A stretch of DNA of 6,915 nt from JAAERC01 sp032123495 (GCA_032123495.1 JAQBFG010000289.1:1-6915); one strand, 5' to 3'. Counted from the first letter of the stretch, positions 1 through 6,359 are shown. Numbers and translations are program-made. Notes: generated by a model not told the origin, from the letters alone.

Positions 1-81
1 ACCTGAAGGATTGTCAAACCTATCATAGATATCACTATCAGGGGCGACAATAATGCCAATTATTTTTTTCGAAAGTGTCAT
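1..81 (-). CDS. N-terminal fragment of an unidentified protein (gene runs off the left edge)
   Basis: An open frame on the minus strand begins with ATG at 81-79 and stays open for 27 codons to the window edge. It starts MTLSKKIIGIIVAPDSD. The short basic start followed by a hydrophobic beta-strand-like run (KIIGIIVAP) looks like the first strand of a cytoplasmic alpha/beta fold, not a signal peptide. I do not recognise the family. There is no convincing Shine-Dalgarno sequence, but a perfect TATAAT lies only 12 bp upstream of the ATG, which would give a nearly leaderless message. The gene is divergent from the five-gene operon and shares its upstream region, including the phased repeat array. 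With only 27 codons visible, the reading frame could be chance, or the true start could lie further inside. Confidence 0.5.
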   Translation of the reverse strand, partial: MTLSKKIIGIIVAPDSDIYDRFDNPSG

Positions 82-93
82 AACTCTGATTCT

Positions 94-99
94 ATTATA
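94..99 (-). promoter_or_regulatory. Candidate -10 box for the leftward gene
   Basis: Read on the minus strand, positions 99-94 are TATAAT, a perfect match to the bacterial -10 consensus. With a 17-bp spacer the -35 hexamer would be GTGATT (122-117), which matches TTGACA at only three positions. Transcription would begin about 6 nt before the ATG at 81. The region is AT-rich, so a chance match is possible. The weak -35 lies just downstream of the repeat array (in the leftward direction), which would suit an activator-dependent promoter. Confidence 0.35.
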
Positions 100-127
100 C
101 GCAAAAAAAATTAAAGAATCACCCTAA

Positions 128-173
128 TTAACATCTCTTAACAATTTGTAACATAAGTTAACTATGTAGAACG
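128..173. promoter_or_regulatory. Array of TTAACA-like hexamers with exact 10-bp period (putative regulator binding site)
   Basis: Hexamers start every 10 bp: TTAACA (128-133), TTAACA (138-143), GTAACA (148-153), TTAACT (158-163) and a degenerate AGAACG (168-173). The 4-bp spacers differ from each other, so only the hexamer is conserved, as in a binding site and unlike a simple microsatellite. Direct repeats at about one helical turn put all copies on the same face of DNA. OmpR/PhoB-family response regulators bind such arrays, and the Bacillus PhoP box (TTAACA-like repeats, about 11 bp apart) is strikingly similar. The array sits between two divergent genes, upstream of both candidate -10 boxes. 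The pattern is seen directly. Its role and the identity of the regulator are inference. Confidence 0.55.
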
Positions 174-196
174 CAACCTGTTAGTTATTTATCAAG

Positions 197-202
197 TATA
201 AC
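197..202 (+). promoter_or_regulatory. Candidate -10 box for the five-gene operon
   Basis: TATAAC matches the TATAAT consensus at five of six positions and lies 45 bp before the first start codon, giving a leader of roughly 40 nt. The hexamer at 174-179 (CAACCT), where a -35 would sit, does not resemble TTGACA. A promoter lacking a -35 and lying about 23 bp downstream of a phased repeat array would be consistent with activation by a bound regulator. The match alone is weak because the region is AT-rich. Confidence 0.3.
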
Positions 203-234
203 AAAGCAGAAACAAAAGCTATTCAAACAAAATT

Positions 235-240
235 GGAGGA
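235..240 (+). promoter_or_regulatory. Ribosome binding site GGAGGA that fixes the start of the PDZ gene
   Basis: GGAGGA lies 7 nt before the ATG at 248, near-ideal spacing. An in-frame TTG at 233 overlaps this site and so cannot be the start it serves. Starting at 248 also gives a compact signal peptide. Confidence 0.8.
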
Positions 241-247
241 AAGTGAA

Positions 248-1033
248 ATGAGCAGATTCTGGCAAACTAAGGGATTTATCAAAAGCGGCATGGTTTTAAT
301 CGCTTTATTCATGTTCTGGCTACCATCTCAGGGACAGGTTGTGAAAACGATGACTTTTGAATCAGAGGATGGTGATATATTTATGCTGCCGGAGGTTGGC
401 GGGATTATTGTCGAATCGGATGATGGGCCAAAATTGGAGATGGTTCTCCCCAAGGATCAAAGGCCAGATGACTATAAGGCATTGGATATTCAGGTCGGCG
501 ATATCATTAAGATGTTCAATGGTAAAAGTATGAAGAAGGTATCATCTATCCAGGAAGTTTATGAGGTGATGGAAATCGGTGATGAGGTGAAATTTGGGAT
601 TAAGCGAGATAAGAGCGTTATGATGGTAAAATTTGCCAAAATGGATCCCAAAGATGCCCCTGGCAAGATGATGATTAGAACTGTCGGCGGCCCAGGCGGT
701 GGGGGAATCGGAAATATCGTTGCCGATTTAATTGATGCGGGTCTTGTTCTTGAGGAAAAGGATGGGAAAATATTGGTAGCCGATGTTATCACAGAGATGG
801 GATCGGTTTTTGTTGGCACTCAACCCGAAAGTGAAGATCAGTTGATTAAAATTAATTCATCTAAAATCAATTCCACAGAAGAACTAACTCAGATTTATGA
901 TCAAATAAAAGCTGGCAAAAAAGTTGAATTAACAATGCTACGGAAAGAAAAAGAAGTTCTCCTGACGTTTGAGAAACCAGAATCTGGTTGTGGCGGTAAA
1001 CCGTTTAAAGTTATGAAAAAGCAGGGACAATAA
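248..1033 (+). CDS. Exported tandem-PDZ-like protein of unknown function
   Basis: The 261-residue product starts at ATG 248, behind a strong RBS. Residues 1-30 form a signal peptide: a basic n-region, a hydrophobic core around MVLIALFMFWLP (15-26), then SQGQ as the likely cleavage area. There is no lipobox cysteine. Two PDZ-like halves follow. The first is about residues 50-131, with VGDIIKMFNGKSM (83-95) and a following helix and strands. The second is about 165-242, with EDQLIKINSSKI (196-207) and TEELTQIYDQI. They are joined by a glycine-rich linker (147-155, GGPGGGGIG). No protease domain, catalytic serine motif or transmembrane anchor is visible, so this is probably a soluble periplasmic PDZ protein. 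PDZ domains bind C-terminal or extended peptides. As the first gene of an ABC-2 transporter operon, with its stop 2 bp before the next start, it may be a periplasmic adaptor or substrate-binding partner. That role is inference; the tandem-PDZ reading is moderately sure. Confidence 0.85.
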   Translation: MSRFWQTKGFIKSGMVLIALFMFWLPSQGQVVKTMTFESEDGDIFMLPEVGGIIVESDDGPKLEMVLPKDQRPDDYKALDIQVGDIIKMFNGKSMKKVSSIQEVYEVMEIGDEVKFGIKRDKSVMMVKFAKMDPKDAPGKMMIRTVGGPGGGGIGNIVADLIDAGLVLEEKDGKILVADVITEMGSVFVGTQPESEDQLIKINSSKINSTEELTQIYDQIKAGKKVELTMLRKEKEVLLTFEKPESGCGGKPFKVMKKQGQ

Positions 1034-1035
1034 TT

Positions 1036-2535
1036 GTGCGGAATAAATTTATTTATATAATAATATTTTGCCTGATGATGCTTTCGGTTTCGTCAGTTAC
1101 TGCCCAGAATTATAACCCGTTTAATCAACGCGATGATCAATATCGGCTTCTCGGTTTGAAACGGGCCAAAGAGGCATTTGAGATAAGCCGAACCGAATAT
1201 GAACGCCAGCAGACCCTTTTTGAAAAAGATTTAATCACCCGGGTTGAACTTGATCGGTCAAAGTCGGTTTTTTCCGATGCCGAAGTCAACTATCAGCAAT
1301 CACTTTTGGCCGTGCTGTTTGAAAAGCAATATATCTCGGTGACTTCGGCGGTGAAATATCATGGTCAGGATGGTTCCAAACGGGTCAATTTGACATTGGC
1401 CAATACGTCGGGCGGAACTGCCGAATTTAGAAAACTTCTTAATATTGACGATGCTTTGTTTCGCTCGTTACAACCTGATGTTATCAATAATGTCTATGTC
1501 TCGCTTCTGAACGAGGAGAATGCAATCATCAGTCAACCGTATGAAGCAAAAATAACTGAACTGCAATATGGTCAGCCGCAAAAGATCGATTTTACCTTGT
1601 TGCAAGATGTTGATGTGGTGACGGTGTTTTTGATATACGGCAATGGCAATCAGCGCAGCATGAAGATATTTTTGCAGAAAGATGCAACGGTTAATCAGGT
1701 TGCGGTTCAGTCCGAGCAGTTTTCGCAGGAGGTTGGGCTTGGCAAAAAAGCCAATTATGATCTGACTCTGGAGCTTTTCAGCGGAACCAGCAATACCTAT
1801 TCGCTGGAAGTCGTCAATCTTCCTCGTCAGATAAGCCGTCATTTTAATGATGCCTCAGGACAGGTGCGACTGCGGCAAGTAAAATTTACCGAGAGCAGTC
1901 GGACCAAACAGGCTATTTTGCAGATCGCTTTACCGGATCGTTCCACCGACGAAGTTATAATGGATCAGCCGATTCCTTTTTATGTTCTGGCGATTCCAAA
2001 TGATAAAACCGATATGTTCGCAGATGCCGGGACAAAGGAATGGACAGAAGAGGAATTAAAACTACTTGATGTCGGATATGTCAGGTTGGAACTGCTGCCA
2101 AAAGGCAGGGGTGAACTTCTTGCCCGGGCACCGCAGCTTTATCATTCGATTTTGGCCGATGAAACGGTTGATATCAATATTGATCTGATAAACGAGGGTA
2201 GTCGTCGGTTGGATCAAATTGAAATTCAGGCCGATGTTCCTCTGAATTGGACCAAAATAATCACTCCGGCGAATATCAATTCTTTGGAAATTGGAGAAGA
2301 GGCACGGGTAAATCTGAAATTTAGACCGCCTGATGATATTTCGGTTGGAAAATATGAGGTTCGGATTCAAAGTTCCGGTTTGTCGAATGGAATCTTAATA
2401 AACGGCAGCGATAAAATTGCGACGGTAGAGATTCGTCCCGAAACCAATATCTGGGGGACGGTTTTAATAGTCCTTTTTATTCTTGGTATTGTTGGCGGTG
2501 TGATTGTCTATGGTGTTCGATTGTCAAGAAAGTAA
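1036..2535 (+). CDS. Exported, C-terminally anchored NEW3-type protein with an adaptor-like alpha-hairpin
   Basis: This 499-residue protein starts at GTG 1036, with AGGGA (1023-1027) 8 nt upstream. Residues 1-24 are a signal peptide, likely cut after V-T-A (23). Residues 36-97 are strongly helical and charged, and read like the coiled-coil hairpin of HlyD/AcrA membrane fusion proteins. At the presumed tip, R57-x3-L61-x6-T68 is followed by V70-E71-L72-D73, matching the spacing of the R-L-S motif that contacts TolC in AcrA-type adaptors. Beta-rich sequence follows (about 101-350). A NEW3-like beta-sandwich lies at about 372-466 (ETVDINIDLINEGS, then LEIGEEARVNLKFRPP), and one transmembrane helix at about 472-494 ends in a basic tail RLSRK. 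The mature protein is therefore periplasmic and anchored at its C-terminus. NEW3-type membrane proteins next to ABC-2 transporter genes are, as I recall, a recurring arrangement. No biotinyl-lipoyl halves flank the hairpin, so it is not a standard fusion protein. The function is unproven; a scaffold between the permeases and other envelope parts is my inference. Confidence 0.85.
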   Translation: MRNKFIYIIIFCLMMLSVSSVTAQNYNPFNQRDDQYRLLGLKRAKEAFEISRTEYERQQTLFEKDLITRVELDRSKSVFSDAEVNYQQSLLAVLFEKQYISVTSAVKYHGQDGSKRVNLTLANTSGGTAEFRKLLNIDDALFRSLQPDVINNVYVSLLNEENAIISQPYEAKITELQYGQPQKIDFTLLQDVDVVTVFLIYGNGNQRSMKIFLQKDATVNQVAVQSEQFSQEVGLGKKANYDLTLELFSGTSNTYSLEVVNLPRQISRHFNDASGQVRLRQVKFTESSRTKQAILQIALPDRSTDEVIMDQPIPFYVLAIPNDKTDMFADAGTKEWTEEELKLLDVGYVRLELLPKGRGELLARAPQLYHSILADETVDINIDLINEGSRRLDQIEIQADVPLNWTKIITPANINSLEIGEEARVNLKFRPPDDISVGKYEVRIQSSGLSNGILINGSDKIATVEIRPETNIWGTVLIVLFILGIVGGVIVYGVRLSRK

Positions 2536-2559
2536 CGACTTGTTGCAGGAGAAATTGTA

Positions 2560-3339
2560 ATGAATAATAATCATTTAGAAAATATTAAACCGGCACTGGA
2601 GGCAGTTAATCTGACCAAGCGGTATGAAGATGGCGTTTTGGCCCTTGATCATGTCTCGTTTTCGATAGCACCGGGAGAGCTGTTTGCACTACTGGGTGGA
2701 AATGGTGCCGGAAAAACGACAACCATAAATCTTTTCCTCGGTTTTCTTGAACCGACTGAGGGAGAAGCCATAATCAATGGTATAAATTGTCACAAAGAAC
2801 CGCTTGAGGCCAAAAAACAGATCGCTTTCGTTTCTGAAAATGTGCAGCTATATTCTAATTTTACCGCTCTTCAGAATCTTGATTTTTTTGCCAAACTTGG
2901 CGGCAAAAAAGATTATACAAAAAGCGATTATCGGGATGTTCTGCTTCGGGTCGGGCTCTCGGCCGATGTCCATAATAAACGATTGAGCGGTTTCTCCAAA
3001 GGGATGCGTCAAAAATGCGGAATCGCGATTGCTATTTTAAAAGATGCCCCGGTGATTCTATTAGATGAGCCGACCTCTGGTCTTGATCCCAAAGCGGGAC
3101 GAGATTTTATTGAATTGATTAAATCGCTCCGCGATGAGAATAAAGCAATTCTGATGTCAACGCATGATATTTTCCGAGCTAAAGAGATCGCCGATATGGT
3201 TGCGATTATGGATAGCGGGCAAATAATCATGCAACAGACCGCTGAGGAGATTTCGGGTAAGAATCTTGAGCAAATATATATGCAGTATATGGCTGGTGGT
3301 GTTTCTGTTTCAGAAGCAATTGGAGCGGCCAATGCTTAA
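2560..3339 (+). CDS. ABC transporter ATP-binding protein (ABC-2/NosF-type exporter ATPase)
   Basis: A complete 259-residue nucleotide-binding subunit starts at ATG 2560, with AGGAG (2547-2551) 8 nt upstream. Motifs in order are: Walker A GGNGAGKTT (46-54); a Q-loop region FVSENVQLY (90-98) with Glu93 where many ABC proteins have Gln; a degenerate signature LSGFSKGMRQK (142-152); Walker B VILLDEP (165-171) with catalytic Glu170; D-loop SGLDP (173-177); and H-loop His202 in STHD. The FSKGMRQ signature and the Glu in the Q-loop are usual for ATPases that power ABC-2 type permeases, such as the NosF and GldA relatives. The C-terminal tail after about residue 235 is short. It would dimerise on the cytoplasmic side and drive the two permeases encoded immediately downstream; the first of them overlaps this gene by 8 bp. 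All catalytic motifs are intact. The substrate cannot be told from the ATPase. No gene symbol is justified. Confidence 0.97.
   Translation: MNNNHLENIKPALEAVNLTKRYEDGVLALDHVSFSIAPGELFALLGGNGAGKTTTINLFLGFLEPTEGEAIINGINCHKEPLEAKKQIAFVSENVQLYSNFTALQNLDFFAKLGGKKDYTKSDYRDVLLRVGLSADVHNKRLSGFSKGMRQKCGIAIAILKDAPVILLDEPTSGLDPKAGRDFIELIKSLRDENKAILMSTHDIFRAKEIADMVAIMDSGQIIMQQTAEEISGKNLEQIYMQYMAGGVSVSEAIGAANA
3322..3325 (+). promoter_or_regulatory. Ribosome binding site inside the ATPase gene that sets the first permease start
   Basis: GGAG lies 6 nt before ATG 3332, within the last codons of the ATPase gene. The in-frame extension upstream to 3266 would add 22 residues over ATPase coding sequence and lacks such a site. 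The 8-bp overlap suggests translational coupling of ATPase and permease. Confidence 0.7.
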
Positions 3340-4783
3340 AGTTATTATCGAGAAGGAAATAAGAGATCTAATCAGCTCGACCAAATTTATAATCACTTTT
3401 GGCGCCTGCGCCTTGCTGATAATGATCGCCTTTTATGTCGGAACGACCAGATTTAATCTGAATCAAGCCTACTATGAAGCTTCGCGCGCCGAAAATATCA
3501 GGTCGATGGAGGGTATGACCGATTGGAACGAGTTGGAAAGTAACCGAATATTTTTGGCTCCGAAACCACTCGCTTCGCTGGTTTCCGGTGTATCTAATGA
3601 TATTGGTCGGACCGCTGTTATTGAGGGACGCGGCAATATTCCGATTGAGGATAGCCGCTATAATGAGGATCCGATATTTGCAATTTTTAGATTTTTGGAT
3701 TTGGAATTTATATTTAAGGTTTTGCTTTCATTGTTTGCGATTCTTCTCGGTTATGACGCTATCAGTGGCGAAAAAGAGCGTGGGACACTGCGGCTTGCAT
3801 TTGCCAATGCGCTTCCGCGTCAAACTTATATCCTTGGAAAGCTGATAGGAACTTTTGCTGCTCTGTCTATATCTGTCCTGGTGGCGATAGCGGCGGGAAC
3901 TTTGATGATGCCGATGATGGGCATTTCATTATCAGCCAATGAGTGGATAAGACTTTCACTGATTATTTTGGCCGGTTTACTTTATGCCGGTGTCTTTTTA
4001 ACACTTTCGGTGTTTGTTTCATCGCTGACTAATCGATCGGCTAATTCATTTCTGGTTCTATTGGTTATTTGGGTGTTTTGTATTCATATCGTTCCCAGAG
4101 TTTCGGTTTTAATGGCGGCTCGTTCGGTGGATGTTCTCTCGGTTGATGAAATCGCCTTCCAACAATCCGGTTTGCGGGCGCAATTGCTGGATGAATTTAG
4201 TGAGGGAATGGAGAATTTTAAATTTACCGGTGCCAATGATGATGTTGATGCCTTAACCAATCAGCTCAATGCACATATGGACTCACTTAGCAACACCCGT
4301 GATTCAAAGATGCAAAGTTTTTCATCACGGCTATTTGAAGAGCGAGGCAATGGTCAAAAAACTCAGGAGAGTTTGGCTTTTGCGCTGGCTCGGATTTCGC
4401 CGGCAACATCATTATCTCTGGCGACTTCATATCTGGCCGGAACTTCTGTTGGTCTGAAAAACAGGTTTTATGATGAAGCCAAAAGCTATCAAGAGCAGTA
4501 TGGAAGCTTTCTGAAAGAAAAAACCGGCTTAAATGCTGGCGGCGGACTCAGGATACGAACATCCTCAGCTTGCACTGCAGCAGAAGATAAAGAGAATGAA
4601 GAAGCCAAAAAAGAAAAACCGAAGGGAATTGATACGAAAGAGCTGCCCGAATTCAAATATACCGATGTCACCCCGGCCGAATCGGTTCAGGCGGCGGTAG
4701 CGGATATGGGATTATTACTGTTTTTTAATTTTATATTTTTTGCCGGGGCATTTGTCGCCTTTGGGAGATATGATGTCAGATAA
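3332..4783 (+). CDS. ABC-2 type permease, DUF3526/NosY-like (first of two paralogues)
   Basis: The 483-residue integral membrane protein starts at ATG 3332 with MLKVIIEKEIRDL, the short amphipathic start typical of ABC-2 permeases. Predicted membrane helices by eye are at about 18-37, 125-143, 170-192, 205-230, 237-258 and 458-476. With the N-terminus inside, residues 38-124 and 259-457 are large periplasmic loops. The cytoplasmic stretch after helix 2 carries SGEKERGTLRL (145-155), the family's coupling-region motif. The second loop has ARISPATSLSLATSYLAGT (353-371), a landmark I associate with DUF3526 proteins. It also has a charged, low-complexity segment (about 411-437, rich in Glu and Lys) absent from the neighbouring paralogue. 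The C-terminus GAFVAFGRYDVR is nearly the same as in the next gene. It should form the membrane channel with its paralogue, powered by the upstream ATPase. The transported substrate is unknown. Confidence 0.93.
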   Translation: MLKVIIEKEIRDLISSTKFIITFGACALLIMIAFYVGTTRFNLNQAYYEASRAENIRSMEGMTDWNELESNRIFLAPKPLASLVSGVSNDIGRTAVIEGRGNIPIEDSRYNEDPIFAIFRFLDLEFIFKVLLSLFAILLGYDAISGEKERGTLRLAFANALPRQTYILGKLIGTFAALSISVLVAIAAGTLMMPMMGISLSANEWIRLSLIILAGLLYAGVFLTLSVFVSSLTNRSANSFLVLLVIWVFCIHIVPRVSVLMAARSVDVLSVDEIAFQQSGLRAQLLDEFSEGMENFKFTGANDDVDALTNQLNAHMDSLSNTRDSKMQSFSSRLFEERGNGQKTQESLAFALARISPATSLSLATSYLAGTSVGLKNRFYDEAKSYQEQYGSFLKEKTGLNAGGGLRIRTSSACTAAEDKENEEAKKEKPKGIDTKELPEFKYTDVTPAESVQAAVADMGLLLFFNFIFFAGAFVAFGRYDVR

Positions 4784-4804
4784 AATTATTATTGGAGAAA
4801 CGGT

Positions 4805-6268
4805 ATGTTTATAACATTAGTTCAAAAAGAGCTGAGAGCAATCATTCTCAGTCCGAAGTTTGTCGGAACCTTCGCCGTTTGTTCTGTTCTGATAATAATT
4901 TCGATATTCACCGGAATCTCAGAATATAAGACAATGGTAAACCGGTATGAGGCAAATTCGGAACTGGTCGATCAGGAACTTCGGCAAAGCACATCATGGG
5001 GACGGATGAATACAAAAGTATATCGCGCGCCTGATCCGATGCAGATTTTTGTTTCAGGGTTGGATTATGATATCGGACGTTGGTCATCCGTTTCTGGCGA
5101 AAGAAGCGCCAAACTTAAAAACAGCGCTTATTCCGATGATCCGATCTATGCCATCTTTCGTTTTATTGATTTTTCCTTTATTGTGCAGTTTGTGCTGACC
5201 CTGTTTGCGATTCTTTTTACTTTTAATGCCATCAATGGCGAAAGGGAAGACGGGACGCTAAAATTGGTCTTTTCCAATTCGGTCTCGCGGGCGCAATATA
5301 TTATAGCCAAGGCGCTGGGGTCGTGGCTGGGATTGGTGATCCCGATTTGTATCCCGATTTTATTGGGGTTGCTATTAATACTGTTTTATAATATTCCGTT
5401 GACAATGGATCACTGGTTCCGGATCGGCCTTTTTCTATCTTTATCGCTGTTGTTGTTTACCTGTTTTATAATTTTGGGCGTTTTTATCTCATCTTTGACT
5501 AAAAGCTCATCGGTCTCTTTTCTGACCGCTCTGGTCGTTTGGGTCGTGTTTATTATGATTGTACCGAGAGCCGGGGTAATGGCTGCCGGAAATATTGTCA
5601 GAGTTCCCCGTATTGCCGAAATTGAAGGACAGATCAGCGGTTTTTCCAAAGGACGGTGGGAGCAATTCTATCAGAAGATGGAAGAGGGGTGGGAAGATAA
5701 AGCCAGAGAATCATCTCACAACGATGAACAAAGTGACGAAATGCTCTGGGCTAAGATGGAGACAATAGATTCCCTAAGAAGAGAAATTGAGAAGGAGATC
5801 GATCAGTACGGCCTTAGATTACAGGAGGATTTAAGACAAAGGAAATCGGCTCAGGAGAAATTAGCTTTTGTTTTATCTCGATTTTCCCCTGCTTCAGCCT
5901 ATCAACTGGGAGCGATGGCGCTGGCTGGGACAGATATCAGGGTGAAAAATCGGTATGAGGATGCCATCAATGAATATCGCAATCAGTTTTATCAATATGT
6001 TGAAAATAAGCAAGATGAAACCGGCGATAATGGGCATATAATGATGGCTATTACAATGGAAGAAGATGGCCCTATGGATATGTCGATCAAGGGGAGCCGT
6101 AGCAAGGACCAACTTGATATTACTGATGTCCCGCGATTTGTCAGGCCGATTGTATCGCTTGCTGAGACTGTGACTCCGGTTGTGGTCGATTTCGGGTTAT
6201 TGATATTATATATATTATTATCATTTACCGGAGCATTTGTGGCGTTTCTCCGTTATGACGTGAGATAA
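4805..6268 (+). CDS. ABC-2 type permease, DUF3526/NosY-like (second paralogue)
   Basis: The 487-residue paralogue of the preceding permease starts at ATG 4805, with GGAG (4794-4797) 7 nt upstream and a 21-bp gap from the previous stop. It has the same plan: helices at about 19-37, 123-141, 170-195, 205-229, 237-257 and 461-480, with periplasmic loops at about 38-122 and 258-460. Shared landmarks are DDPIYAIFRFIDFSFI (111-126), NGEREDGTLKL (144-154), SRFSPASAYQLGAMALAGT (358-376) and the C-terminal GAFVAFLRYDVR. The second loop contains a long charged, probably coiled-coil helix (about 283-350). It also has a short His/Met/Asp-rich segment (411-426) not found in the first permease. Two different permeases next to one ATPase suggest a heterodimeric channel. 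This is the last gene before a strong terminator. The family is clear and the substrate unknown. Confidence 0.93.
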   Translation: MFITLVQKELRAIILSPKFVGTFAVCSVLIIISIFTGISEYKTMVNRYEANSELVDQELRQSTSWGRMNTKVYRAPDPMQIFVSGLDYDIGRWSSVSGERSAKLKNSAYSDDPIYAIFRFIDFSFIVQFVLTLFAILFTFNAINGEREDGTLKLVFSNSVSRAQYIIAKALGSWLGLVIPICIPILLGLLLILFYNIPLTMDHWFRIGLFLSLSLLLFTCFIILGVFISSLTKSSSVSFLTALVVWVVFIMIVPRAGVMAAGNIVRVPRIAEIEGQISGFSKGRWEQFYQKMEEGWEDKARESSHNDEQSDEMLWAKMETIDSLRREIEKEIDQYGLRLQEDLRQRKSAQEKLAFVLSRFSPASAYQLGAMALAGTDIRVKNRYEDAINEYRNQFYQYVENKQDETGDNGHIMMAITMEEDGPMDMSIKGSRSKDQLDITDVPRFVRPIVSLAETVTPVVVDFGLLILYILLSFTGAFVAFLRYDVR

Positions 6269-6309
6269 TTTATTAGAGTAATATTGTTTTTGAGGAAAGA
6301 GGTGAGAAT

Positions 6310-6342
6310 AAAAAAGCCGCCTGGTAATCAGGCGGCTTTTTT
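6310..6342. terminator. Bidirectional intrinsic terminator between convergent genes
   Basis: An 8-bp GC-rich stem, GCCGCCTG (6316-6323) paired with CAGGCGGC (6329-6336), closes a 5-nt loop (GTAAT). It is flanked by an A tract (6310-6315) and a T tract (6337-6343), which extend the pairing and supply a U run in either direction. It lies 41 bp after the last operon stop and 17 bp after the stop of the convergent leftward gene, so it can end both transcripts. Confidence 0.93.
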
Positions 6343-6359
6343 TATTCAGTAAAATATTC

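Noticed and set aside
141..148. ACAATTTG as a Bacteroidetes-type -7 element (TAnnTTTG)
   Set aside because: The first two bases do not match, no TTTG-type -33 element is properly placed, and it lies inside the repeat array.
138..151. Imperfect palindrome TTAACAATTTGTAA as an operator
   Set aside because: Only 10 of 14 positions are symmetric, and the two halves are explained by adjacent direct-repeat hexamers of the 10-bp array.
233..247. In-frame TTG start for the PDZ gene at 233
   Set aside because: It overlaps the GGAGGA ribosome binding site at 235-240 that serves ATG 248, and it would add five charged residues before the signal peptide.
559..819. Antisense open frame across the PDZ gene, and similar antisense frames at 1468-1842, 2062-2370, 3009-3332, 4489-4671, 5410-5649 and 5894-6112
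   Set aside because: All lie opposite well-supported genes, have no ribosome sites or domain features, and read as low-complexity shadows.
3266..3331. N-terminal extension of the first permease up to 3266
   Set aside because: It lies wholly inside the ATPase gene and lacks a good ribosome binding site. ATG 3332 has GGAG at 6 nt and gives the usual ABC-2 permease N-terminus, matching the paralogue.
2560..6268. Naming the ABC genes as nosFY or gldA/gldF
   Set aside because: The motifs fit the broad ABC-2 family, but no nosD, nosZ or gliding genes are present in the window, and two DUF3526-type permeases do not match either locus.
6302..6352. Small frame starting at GTG 6302 behind a purine-rich GAGGAAAGAG stretch
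   Set aside because: Its 16 codons run straight through the terminator hairpin and T tract, and the peptide has no protein-like features. The ribosome-site resemblance is probably chance.
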